64,000 bases of DNA from Verrucomicrobiia bacterium DG1235 (GTDB taxonomy: Bacteria; Verrucomicrobiota; Verrucomicrobiia; Opitutales; Opitutaceae). Shown piece after piece: positions 8,612-17,027 of this stretch. Below the pieces are notes generated by a model that saw nothing but the letters and a program-made list of their open reading frames with translations, did no database searches and was not told where the DNA came from. How positions within the stretch are numbered: position 1 is the first letter of the stretch; each line of letters starts with the position of its first letter. The DNA is taken from assembly GCA_000155695.1 (NCBI GenBank), contig DS990592.1, forward strand, positions 1,264,556-1,328,555. Reading direction: 5' to 3'. Made by a program: the position numbers and the translations under genes.

Positions 8612-8635
8612 AATGCCTCATTAACTGAAGGCATT
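8612..8635 (+). terminator. Hairpin after the CE15 gene
   Basis: AATGCCT and AGGCATT form a perfect 7-bp stem with a 10-base loop 25 bases after the CE15 stop. The bases after it (GCCTTTCG) are only weakly U-rich, so it may be a weak terminator or an mRNA end-protecting hairpin between the two esterase genes. Confidence 0.4.
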
Positions 8636-8668
8636 GCCTTTCGATCGGAAAACACTACAACTGCGAGA

Positions 8669-9595
8669 ATGTTACGCTACCTTTGCACCTGTATCCTCTT
8701 TCCCATGACCGTATTCGCCGCGCTCCCCGAAAACCCGACAACCTTGCCGCTTTGGCAAAACACTCCTCCTAACCATAAGGAATCAGGCGCAAAGGAGCTT
8801 CGCGAAGTCGACGACAATTTCGTGCGCATCACCAAAGTACAGACTCCCACCATCGAAATTCGCCTTCCTTCCGCCGGCAACGCAACAGGCCGAGCAGTCG
8901 TAATCTGCCCGGGAGGCGGCTACGGCATTCTCGCTTACGACTGGGAAGGCACGGATACCGCGAACCTTCTCAACGCTCACGGCATCGCCGCAATCATTCT
9001 AAAATACCGCCTTCCAGACGACGACAGCAACATCGAGCCACGCCTTAGCCCTCTGCTGGACGCGAAACGCGCCATGAGACTCGCTCGCTTCAACGCGAAA
9101 GATTGGGGATTCGATGCAGACAAGATCGGCATCATCGGCTTCTCCGCCGGAGGTCATCTCGCCTCCACCGCAGGTACTCAGTTCGATCTCGGAAATCCGG
9201 ATGCAGATGACCCAGTCGATCGCGTAAGCTCCCGTCCGGACTTCATGGCTCTCATTTACCCTGTCATATCCATGAAAGCCGGCGTCGTCCATAACGGTTC
9301 GCGAGAAAACTTGATCGGCAAAAACCCGACCAATGAACTGCTGGAACTCTACTCGAGCGAGCTGCAGGTAACGAAAAACACGCCTCCCACCTTCCTCGTA
9401 CACTCATCCGACGACGAGGCCGTGCCCGTGCAAAACAGCCTCCTCTTCTACGACGCCCTTCTCGCCAATGACATTGAAACCGAAATGCACCTGTATCCAT
9501 ACGGCGGACACGGCTATTCCTTAGCCATCGGTCGTGGCCGCCTCGAGGACTGGCCAAAGCGCTACGTCGAGTGGATCAAAGAACTAGAGCTTTAG
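8669..9595 (+). CDS. Secreted alpha/beta hydrolase, acetyl-xylan/feruloyl esterase-like (BD-FAE type)
   Basis: 308 residues with a short signal peptide (MLRYLCTCILFPMTVFA, cleaved near 18). The HGG-type oxyanion motif is PGGGYGILAYDWEG (about 81-94). The nucleophile is in GFSAGGHLA (Ser159), the acid in HSSDDEAVP (about 250) and the base in GGHGYSL (about 287). This is the layout of the small esterases often labelled endo-1,4-beta-xylanase B or BD-FAE, which remove acetyl or feruloyl groups from xylan. The neighbouring CE15 esterase supports a role in stripping side groups from hemicellulose in the periplasm or outside the cell. The exact acyl group is not decidable here. Confidence 0.85.
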   Translation: MLRYLCTCILFPMTVFAALPENPTTLPLWQNTPPNHKESGAKELREVDDNFVRITKVQTPTIEIRLPSAGNATGRAVVICPGGGYGILAYDWEGTDTANLLNAHGIAAIILKYRLPDDDSNIEPRLSPLLDAKRAMRLARFNAKDWGFDADKIGIIGFSAGGHLASTAGTQFDLGNPDADDPVDRVSSRPDFMALIYPVISMKAGVVHNGSRENLIGKNPTNELLELYSSELQVTKNTPPTFLVHSSDDEAVPVQNSLLFYDALLANDIETEMHLYPYGGHGYSLAIGRGRLEDWPKRYVEWIKELEL

Positions 9596-9608
9596 AGGCG
9601 CTCAACAA

Positions 9609-11465
9609 TCATACTAGCCCCTGCTCCAGTAGATCTTCCGAGAAAAGGCCACGATAGTCAGGGTCTCTAATCATAGCTCCGACCCGCTTATAAATCGTAA
9701 ACGCGACCTTGAGCCAAGCGCCGACGACTGCTCCTTTCAGTATTGAAAATACCACCAGTCCCAACTCGCACATAAAGCTCAAGCTGCGACTCATCCAATC
9801 CATTCGCTCGTCGTGGATTCTCCGTACAGCCACGGGACAGTCCTTCGATACGAACTGCACCGTATCGTAGTCGAGGCTCCAACGCGTCAGCACGATATGT
9901 CCACCCCTCGCTGTACCGAAAGGCTTCCCGAACAGCCAAAGCGCAAGCCGTCGCAGCGCAAGCCGCCCCACCCGCACCGCGATACGAACCTTTCGCCATA
10001 CGTATTTGAAAATATTATACGCGAATCGCACACCTTTCGCTAACGCTTTGGCCACACGCCGCGCCGCATCTATGAGACGCGTACCGACATTCCTGAAAAA
10101 AGCGCCCACCGCAGAAAAGAAACGACGCCACCCAAAGTAGCGCTTCCTCTTCTTGTTCGGAGACGTATTTCTGAGTATCCCTTCTTCCAATACATGCCTA
10201 TCTCGACTAATCTGCAGTTCGACATAGTTACGCTCCACCTTCCGCCAATCACGATCGTTTAAAAGCCCCGTCGCGGTTTCGGAAATCTCATTCATCTCAG
10301 CGACACTCAGTCGCTCCGAAGGCACGTCGAGACAGTCAACGATATAGGCGAAAATTCGATAGAGATTCACCACTCTCCACCCTTTCCATCCAGCACGGAC
10401 AATTACGCCCATGGAGCGGAATGCCTTTGCGTGATCAGAAACGAAACCCTCCAGGGCGCCTTCCGTTAGCGGACCCCACCTACCGTCGACGACCCCCTCG
10501 TAATAACCAAGCATCCACAGTCTCAACTGGAGCAGCTCGAGGGCGACAATGTTTAGCGGCAACTGAGCGTCTCTAACAAGCCTTGCCGAAAACATTTGAC
10601 GATCTGCGGAAGGGCCTCGGCTATTCAGCGAAGGCATCGCCTGCAATCGCATCCGCTCCACATCGAGCAACTCCCAACCGCCCTCATTTGGCTGCCAGCG
10701 CGGAGTCCAGACTGGCGGCCTCTGATTGCTTCGAAATCGAGCCAAAGACAACTCCGAACCATCGTTCCCGCCTTCAAACATGTACCGTCCCGATCCATAA
10801 CGAGAGAGAAATAAATCCGTAGCGGCTGGAGCGTGTCCTAGCAAATTTAGCAATCGTAGCGGGCCTGCCGCATCGTCCTCGCCAAAGAAAATGCGAGCTC
10901 CTATGCGCGCTGACCTCAAGCTGTTTTCACCAAAAGGCGATGACGCGTCAAAGATGTCGTCAGCTTCCGTTTCACTGCCGGATCGAGCCCGAGAAAGACC
11001 GAAGACAATCAGCCGCATATTCGCGATACGCGAAATCAAGGTAGGCCTGCCAGGCGATGGCATTTTTCGCAGAACGACCTCACCCTCAAACGTTGCCACC
11101 GCCTTTAGATAACGGAAACGAACCTCTGCCCACGGACGCTTTCGCAATTGCTCGCCCTCAAGATTGACCGCGAATTGCCTACGCTTTCTGCCCTCTTGAT
11201 AATCGGCTTCCCAGAACGCCAGAGCTTGCTCGATTTCGACACGACTCACCTCCGCCGCATCCGCTAGATACCCGAGCATCTGGAGATGCGTAAGCACTTG
11301 CTCCCAATGCTTTGCGTCCGGTTCACCCATCGTAACATGAGAACCATCGGCGAAAACCGGGTCGAAGCGAGAAACGGGCAACTTAAATCGCGTTCCCATC
11401 TCCGCGTCAAACCTGTTGGCGTGAAGACCGAGGTCATCCATTTCGATGTCTACTCGACTGGGCAT
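9609..11465 (-). CDS. Unknown 618-aa protein with a peptidoglycan-binding-like segment
   Basis: I do not recognise this protein as a whole. It has no signal peptide. Around residues 312-350 the sequence LQLRLWMLGYYEGVVDGRWG...TEGALEGF fits the three-helix peptidoglycan-binding domain 1 (repeat pattern LQxxLxxLGYxxGxxDGxxGxxTxxAL). A weaker version occurs near 58-93 (LTHLQMLGYLADAAEVSRVEIEQALAFWE). The region about 440-530 is strongly basic and aromatic (KKRKRYFGWRRFF, then VRFAYNIFKYVWRKVRIAVRVG). A hydrophobic helix (CELGLVVFSILKGAVVGAWL) lies near 575. It is the last of three consecutive minus-strand genes (48 bp after the previous one). A membrane-active or envelope-targeted effector is possible but unproven. 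Confidence 0.7.
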   Translation of the reverse strand: MPSRVDIEMDDLGLHANRFDAEMGTRFKLPVSRFDPVFADGSHVTMGEPDAKHWEQVLTHLQMLGYLADAAEVSRVEIEQALAFWEADYQEGRKRRQFAVNLEGEQLRKRPWAEVRFRYLKAVATFEGEVVLRKMPSPGRPTLISRIANMRLIVFGLSRARSGSETEADDIFDASSPFGENSLRSARIGARIFFGEDDAAGPLRLLNLLGHAPAATDLFLSRYGSGRYMFEGGNDGSELSLARFRSNQRPPVWTPRWQPNEGGWELLDVERMRLQAMPSLNSRGPSADRQMFSARLVRDAQLPLNIVALELLQLRLWMLGYYEGVVDGRWGPLTEGALEGFVSDHAKAFRSMGVIVRAGWKGWRVVNLYRIFAYIVDCLDVPSERLSVAEMNEISETATGLLNDRDWRKVERNYVELQISRDRHVLEEGILRNTSPNKKRKRYFGWRRFFSAVGAFFRNVGTRLIDAARRVAKALAKGVRFAYNIFKYVWRKVRIAVRVGRLALRRLALWLFGKPFGTARGGHIVLTRWSLDYDTVQFVSKDCPVAVRRIHDERMDWMSRSLSFMCELGLVVFSILKGAVVGAWLKVAFTIYKRVGAMIRDPDYRGLFSEDLLEQGLV

Positions 11466-11513
11466 GTCCCGCTCGAAATCAGTTCCTTGAAACTAGCAGT
11501 ACGTATCCAATAC

Positions 11514-11909
11514 TCAGATACTTCCCAGTGCCTTGCCAATAAATTCCAAGGCGGCGTAGCGACTTTTATGGGCAGACTCAACCGCCTTGTGATGGCTTTC
11601 GATAATCTTGAGCTCCATATCGCTCGGGCTCGACTTAATGTAGTTAACCGAATCGCAATCCCACTCGCCATGCGTATAGGCAAGCACCTCGAGTTTATTG
11701 TCTGCGTTCGGCTGCATCCCCTGAGTTACCTTCGCAAATAGCTCATCCCAGTTCAGCGAGGCTTCATCCTGCTGATTGGCCGCGGGGGCTGGCACCGTTG
11801 TCACCGACGCGTCCAGTTCTATGCTCCCGGTCAAGGTGATCACATCTAGGGTTACAGTATCCTTTAGGAAGGTGCCGATTCGTTTTTTAAGGGTCGTCTT
11901 GTCTGACAT
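11514..11909 (-). CDS. Unknown 131-aa acidic protein
   Basis: The product begins MSDKTTLKKRIGTFLKDTVT and continues LDVITLTGSIELDASVTT, a beta-rich opening, then a Pro/Ala linker. The C-terminal half (KLEVLAYTHGEWDCDSVNY... and HHKAVESAHKSRYAALEFIGKAL) is a mixed sheet and helix. There is no signal peptide, cysteine cluster or membrane segment (one Cys only). It lies between two other unknown genes, 13 bp after one and 48 bp before the other, so the three are probably co-transcribed and act together. No family is recognised. Confidence 0.7.
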   Translation of the reverse strand: MSDKTTLKKRIGTFLKDTVTLDVITLTGSIELDASVTTVPAPAANQQDEASLNWDELFAKVTQGMQPNADNKLEVLAYTHGEWDCDSVNYIKSSPSDMELKIIESHHKAVESAHKSRYAALEFIGKALGSI

Positions 11910-11922
11910 AGCTATAGGGTGG

Positions 11923-12168
11923 TTATAGGTTCCGTGTTGAAAAAAATCGTCTCAACGCCTGCGAGCATAGACCCTCCCGCGGATCCCAAGCCCGAAACAT
12001 TCGCCGCAACCTCTGCTCGGCCTGCGTAAGTGGACGCTGCCTTGCCCGCTCGTCCAAAAGCCTCGGCAAACACGCTGCATCCCTACATTTCGAGGGCCTC
12101 CGAGCAAAGGCTCGGGTATAGCCACTAAGGCACTCGCGCCAGCTTTTCAAGAGTTGGATCCGGGTCAT
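11923..12168 (-). CDS. Unknown 81-aa arginine-rich protein
   Basis: An ATG at 12168 opens an 81-residue frame with about 16 arginines and 4 cysteines. It is probably all helical (DERARQRPLTQAEQRLRRMF), with no membrane segment. Shine-Dalgarno support is poor and the composition could also arise from a non-coding GC-rich frame. However, it abuts the next gene by 13 bp in the same direction and fills what would otherwise be a gap upstream of the cassette, so I keep it as a likely first gene. Confidence 0.45.
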   Translation of the reverse strand: MTRIQLLKSWRECLSGYTRAFARRPSKCRDAACLPRLLDERARQRPLTQAEQRLRRMFRAWDPREGLCSQALRRFFSTRNL

Positions 12169-12256
12169 GAGAAGTCTCGAAGTCTGACAGGCCCGTATCG
12201 GCCAATCAAGGACAAACGGAACAACACCAAGCGACTCTTTCGGTAATCAACTGTCC

Positions 12257-15200
12257 CTATTCGCCAACCCTCGCAGCCGCTTCGGGAGTTGTAGCATGTC
12301 CAGAAGAGCTGCCGATAGCTTCCTGCTTTCCGTAAACCCACTTGAAGAAGTTGCCGATGTCGTTGACTACGAGATTCGTCAACGGGACAAAATACAGCGT
12401 GATAAAGGTGGCGAACAATATCCCCCAACCGAGCGAGACCGCCATCGGTATCAGGAACTGCGCCCCTCGGCTGCTTTCGAACATCAGCGGCATGAGACCG
12501 GCAAAGGTCGTGAGCGAGGTCAACAGAATCGGACGAAAGCGTTTCGCTCCCGCGAGCCTAACCGCATCTCTAAGCGCCATTCCTTCCTTGCGTCTCTGAT
12601 TGATGAAATCGACCATCACAAGACTATCGTTCACCACGACTCCCGATAGAGCCAACATGCCGAGTATCGACATCATGGTTACATTTCCCACCGGATTTAT
12701 CTCCCGATCTAGCAGTGTCGTGTAAACGAAGCTCATCAGGTCGTGTCCCATCACGGCCCCGACAATTCCGAAGGGAATCGCCGTCATGACAATAAAGGGC
12801 TGAACATAGCTGCGGAACGGTATCGCAAGCAGTACGTATATAACCAATAATACTAAATAGATGCCGTTCACGAGCTCCGCGTTGTTGTCGCGGGTCGCAG
12901 CAGCATTCCCCTGCATCGTAAATCCCATCCCCGAGTACTTGCTGATCAACTCCGGCAAATAGTTCTTCTCAAGGTCGAGCTGGATCGCCTCTTCATCGAT
13001 CTCATTCTCGTCGCCCGCTGCCGTAACGCGTATGATCCGATTTCGATCGAAACGCTGGATGGACGGAAGGCTCTTGCCAGGCACTACCTCTGCTACTTCC
13101 TCGAAGGGAACCTGTGTGCCGTCCTGGGTACGAATCATCATGCTATGCAACGCGGCCAAGGATTTGCGCTGAGATTCTGGATACCGTACCATTACCCGAA
13201 TATCATCCCGCCCTCGCTGGATACGCTGGGCCTCCGCTCCATAGAACGCTTGTCGCACCTGAGAAGCGAGCTGGCGAGCGGTCACGCCTAGATGCACCGC
13301 CTGAGGCTTGAGCTCGAGCTCCAACTCTTCAGTCGCTCGTTGAAAAGAGTCTTCGATATCGTATAGCCCTTCGTAGGTCGCCAGCTTTCGCTGAAGCTCG
13401 CGCGAAGCTTCCACGAGCTCCTCGATACGCGGACCTTCCAGCTGCACGTTCACAGCGTCACCACCGCCCCACGAGAAGGCAATCTCGAGGGATTCAGCTT
13501 CCGGAACAGGTCCAATAAGCCGTCTCAACCCCATGGATACTTCTCGCGTGCCAATCGAAACGCCAGTCGTAGCACTCGACGCAAGCTCAAGAATAACCTC
13601 GCCCTCTTCCGCCACACCCGCAGTGGAGCGCCAGCTACTGAAAGGGCGCCCTCCCGCAGTGGCGAAAATGTGATGAATGATGTCCACCCCATGCTCTTCC
13701 TCCAGATTCGAACGCAATTGCATCGCCGACTTTTCAATCCGATCCACTATCTTCTGCGTAGCGTCAAAAGACGTGCCAATCGGCATGTTGAGCGTTACCG
13801 TCACTGAATCACGCGGAATTCTCGGAAAAGTAGTATACGGCAAATGCCCTGCCACAAACCGTGCGACGAACAAACCGAGCAGCCCTATGAAAACCACCAA
13901 AACTGCGTATCGATATCTCAAGCACAACTCCAAAGAGGGCCGGTAGTACTTCTCGACAAAACGCTCAAGCCCATTCGCGACGCGACGTTGCATTCGAGTA
14001 AGAATGCCTTTGCTCGCCGTATGCGCGTTGTTAATCGGACGACAATGTTTCAAGTGGGCCGGTAAGATAAGCTTCGATTCTACCAGCGAGAAAAGCAAAA
14101 CGGGAATGACTACAAACGGGATCTGCTTAAAAATATTTCCGCGCCATCCAGTCATGTTGATGAGGGGATAAAAAGCGGCAATGGTCGTAAGCACCCCAAA
14201 GACAACCGGGACCGCCACTTCCTGAGTGCCCTTGATCGTAGCTGTGAGCGAGTCCTCTCCCGCTTGCATTCGCTGGTACACATTCTCCCCCGTCACAATC
14301 GCGTCATCCACCACGATCCCCAGTACCAAGATAAAGGCGAAGAGCGTGATTAAGTTGAGCGATATGCCCATCAGCGGCAGCATGAAGAAGGCTCCCGCAA
14401 ATGCGATGGGAATGCCAAGCGCAACCCAGAACGCAAGCGACGGACGTAGAAATAACGACAGCACCGCAACCACGAGAATGTATCCAAAAATCGCGCTCCC
14501 CTTGAGTGTGCTCAGTCGTTCCGCGATTCGATCCGAATCGTCGCGCCAGTACTCTAGGGAAATGCCCTCTGGCAACTGCTCCTGCTTGAGCTTCAGGTAA
14601 TCCTTCACCGCAGCCCCGAGCTCGAGGATATTCTGAGAGCCCACTCGATAGACATCGATTGCGACGGATCTTTGTCCATTAAATCTGGATACAATCGGCG
14701 TCTCGTCGAAGCCGTCGTTCACTTTCGCAAGTTCGCCAACCGTAATCCGCGTCCCATCTGGTCGGGTGAATACCACGATACTCTCGAACTCTTCCTGAGT
14801 GTAGGCTTGCTGAGAGGTTCGCAGCATGATGTCGCCACCTTCGGAACGAATACGACCAGCTGAAAGATCTAGCGAATGAGCCCGAATCGCGTTTGTAAGG
14901 CTCTCCAAAGTAAGACCATGCTCGCGTAAGGTATGCTCGGATACTTCGACTGAAATTTCATACGGGCGAGTCGCCTTCAAGGAAGCAACGGTGATTCCAG
15001 GAATGTTTGTTATCTCATCGCGAATCTCCTCACCGAGCCGCTTGAGCTCCATCTCGCTCAGATCTCCAGATACGACTGCCGTGATGACTCGCTCGCGGTG
15101 TTCTGGCATGCTCACTCGCGGACGCTCCGCCTCGACGGGAAAGGTTCTGATCGAGTCGACGCGATTCTTAATCGTATCCAAAGCGGTCCCCAGACTATAG

Positions 15201-15499
15201 CCGTCTTCGATCTCCAACGTGACCGTACCGGAGCTCGAAGTGGCGCGGCTGGTCATCTCCTTGATCCCCTCGATGTCGTATAGCTCCTCTTCGAGTCGCG
15301 TGATGATCGCCTGCTCCACTTCTCGCGGAGTCGAGCCTGGATAAGGAACGCTTACCGTGATGTTTCGCGACGGATAATCAGGATGCTCCTGCAGGATGAT
15401 GACGTTGAACGCCGAGTAGATGCCAAGCGCGACAATACTGACCATCAGAATGTTCGCTGCCACGCTGTTTCTCGTAAACCACTCGATTAGACCTTTCAT
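12257..15499 (-). CDS. RND efflux transporter, inner-membrane permease (system 1)
   Basis: 1080 residues, the usual HAE1/AcrB-type length. It has the N-terminal membrane helix (SVAANILMVSIVALGIYSAF), the periplasmic porter half with PGSTPREVEQAI, and a membrane block from about 335. Helix TM4 carries the paired aspartates of the proton relay (LGIVVDDAIVTGENV). A second porter half starts near 560, and a C-terminal membrane block includes GVVVNDSLVMVDFINQ and the usual GAKRFRPILLTSLTTFAGL signature. It pumps small molecules outward using the proton gradient, together with the adaptor and outer-membrane channel encoded immediately upstream (24 and 64 bp gaps). The substrate is not predictable; metal-specific CusA residues are not obvious. 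Confidence 0.95.
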   Translation of the reverse strand: MKGLIEWFTRNSVAANILMVSIVALGIYSAFNVIILQEHPDYPSRNITVSVPYPGSTPREVEQAIITRLEEELYDIEGIKEMTSRATSSSGTVTLEIEDGYSLGTALDTIKNRVDSIRTFPVEAERPRVSMPEHRERVITAVVSGDLSEMELKRLGEEIRDEITNIPGITVASLKATRPYEISVEVSEHTLREHGLTLESLTNAIRAHSLDLSAGRIRSEGGDIMLRTSQQAYTQEEFESIVVFTRPDGTRITVGELAKVNDGFDETPIVSRFNGQRSVAIDVYRVGSQNILELGAAVKDYLKLKQEQLPEGISLEYWRDDSDRIAERLSTLKGSAIFGYILVVAVLSLFLRPSLAFWVALGIPIAFAGAFFMLPLMGISLNLITLFAFILVLGIVVDDAIVTGENVYQRMQAGEDSLTATIKGTQEVAVPVVFGVLTTIAAFYPLINMTGWRGNIFKQIPFVVIPVLLFSLVESKLILPAHLKHCRPINNAHTASKGILTRMQRRVANGLERFVEKYYRPSLELCLRYRYAVLVVFIGLLGLFVARFVAGHLPYTTFPRIPRDSVTVTLNMPIGTSFDATQKIVDRIEKSAMQLRSNLEEEHGVDIIHHIFATAGGRPFSSWRSTAGVAEEGEVILELASSATTGVSIGTREVSMGLRRLIGPVPEAESLEIAFSWGGGDAVNVQLEGPRIEELVEASRELQRKLATYEGLYDIEDSFQRATEELELELKPQAVHLGVTARQLASQVRQAFYGAEAQRIQRGRDDIRVMVRYPESQRKSLAALHSMMIRTQDGTQVPFEEVAEVVPGKSLPSIQRFDRNRIIRVTAAGDENEIDEEAIQLDLEKNYLPELISKYSGMGFTMQGNAAATRDNNAELVNGIYLVLLVIYVLLAIPFRSYVQPFIVMTAIPFGIVGAVMGHDLMSFVYTTLLDREINPVGNVTMMSILGMLALSGVVVNDSLVMVDFINQRRKEGMALRDAVRLAGAKRFRPILLTSLTTFAGLMPLMFESSRGAQFLIPMAVSLGWGILFATFITLYFVPLTNLVVNDIGNFFKWVYGKQEAIGSSSGHATTPEAAARVGE

Positions 15500-15523
15500 T
15501 GCTGTATTCGGTTTTTGGATTAA

Positions 15524-16963
15524 CTAGCTGCGTGGACGACCCCCCGCCCAGGGATTTGGCGGCATTTTCTCGCCGTTGCTTTCCGCCCATTCCGAAATCT
15601 TTCGCATGAGCGGACCGAGCTTACTCCAATCGTTTGCCGTCTTGGCCGATATCAGCCCATCTCTCAGTTCCGCCGGCATTTTCTCCCCGAGCTGCGAAAG
15701 CACAGTATCCGGATAGGACTCGCTGGTGGGAGCAGATGGACGTCTTTGACGCTCGGGAGCCGTCGCATCAGCCACCATCACATCGTGCCCGCCTTCGGTT
15801 TCAAGATTAGCTACAACTTCCCACCCCTCCAGCGCGTACGGCACATCTGTCAGGCAAAGGAGCTCTCCCGATTCCAGACCGGAGCGGACGATAATGCTAG
15901 AGTCATTCTCCCAAACGACATCCACTTCACGACGCTCTAGATACGACTCCCCGTCGACTACTAGGACGTACCTATTTTCTCGATACAACTTACGCGGCAC
16001 GACGACGACATCTTCCAAAGTACTGCCGGCGATTTCCGCCTGCACGAAGGTTCCCACCTTCAGCGGCGGCCTTCCGGGCACCGTCTTTCCATAGGGATCC
16101 TCCACTTGAGCAACCACGAAAAGTTGACGCGTACGGGTGTCAACCGCGCCTTCCGAGCGCACGATACGGCCTTCCCAACTGTAAGTCTTCCCGCTGACGC
16201 TTGAGCTCAATGTCACTTTCGGCCCGTTTTCGATCGAAGGATTCGAGCCTCGGTAAATGGTCGGAAGATCTAGATAGTCCATCTGCGAGGCAGTGAGCGG
16301 AAGCCGAACCTCCGCGTAATCAACCGCATAGATTCGAGCCAATTCGTTCCCAGTCGTCACAAACTGCCCTATGTCTACGCTCTTCGTTAGAATACGCCCC
16401 GCGTAGGGCGCGGTGACTTTCGTACGCTCAAGGTTCAAGCGAGCGGTTTCCACTCGCGCCTGGGCAGAAGCCACTGCGGCACGAGCTTGGCGAATTTGTG
16501 GCTCGCGCAAAGTGAGCTCAGTCGCCTCCGTGCCGGGATTAAGCCGCTCCCAATCCCGCCTCGCCTGCTCGTATCGGGCTGTCTCCTGCAGTAGCGCGAG
16601 TTCCGACTGCGCCAACGCCGACTCAGCTACTGTGAATTCCGTCTGATAGTCGCGATCGTCAATTTCTAGAAGAACGTCTCCCTTTTCGAAAAATGCGCCT
16701 TCCTGGAAATTTGGCGATATGCTGACGATCCGACCACGAACCTCGGGAATAAGAGAACTCTCCGTACGGGCTCTAACCGCCCCTTGAGAATGGAGCGTGA
16801 TTTGAAAATCTTCAACTTGCAGCGGACGAGCAACGACTTCAGGGCTGGGAGGAGCGAAACGACGACGTTCCGGCTCTACCTTGCTATTGATAATCATCCG
16901 GATCGTAAGTCCGAAAACGGCTAGTATCACGATTGGTAATACGAATTGCAGGGTGCGTCTCAT
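15524..16963 (-). CDS. RND efflux periplasmic adaptor (HlyD/AcrA family), system 1
   Basis: 479 residues. An N-terminal membrane anchor (LQFVLPIVILAVFGLTIRMII) is followed by a lipoyl half-motif (SLIPEVRGRIVSISPNFQEGAFFEKGDVLLEID), a helical hairpin (about 105-175), the second lipoyl half (TKVTAPYAGRILTKSVDIGQFV) and beta-barrel and membrane-proximal domains. It bridges the permease and the outer-membrane channel. The last 80 residues are an unusual extension rich in Pro, Ser and Lys (ending NPWAGGRPRS), absent from the paralogue at 20804 and not part of the standard fold. The gene stops 24 bp before the permease start. Confidence 0.93.
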   Translation of the reverse strand: MRRTLQFVLPIVILAVFGLTIRMIINSKVEPERRRFAPPSPEVVARPLQVEDFQITLHSQGAVRARTESSLIPEVRGRIVSISPNFQEGAFFEKGDVLLEIDDRDYQTEFTVAESALAQSELALLQETARYEQARRDWERLNPGTEATELTLREPQIRQARAAVASAQARVETARLNLERTKVTAPYAGRILTKSVDIGQFVTTGNELARIYAVDYAEVRLPLTASQMDYLDLPTIYRGSNPSIENGPKVTLSSSVSGKTYSWEGRIVRSEGAVDTRTRQLFVVAQVEDPYGKTVPGRPPLKVGTFVQAEIAGSTLEDVVVVPRKLYRENRYVLVVDGESYLERREVDVVWENDSSIIVRSGLESGELLCLTDVPYALEGWEVVANLETEGGHDVMVADATAPERQRRPSAPTSESYPDTVLSQLGEKMPAELRDGLISAKTANDWSKLGPLMRKISEWAESNGEKMPPNPWAGGRPRS

Positions 16964-17027
16964 AGCGAATACGGTGTTTTTAAAAGGGTGATGCGATTGA
17001 AAAAGCGATAAACAAACAGGGGGCTAA

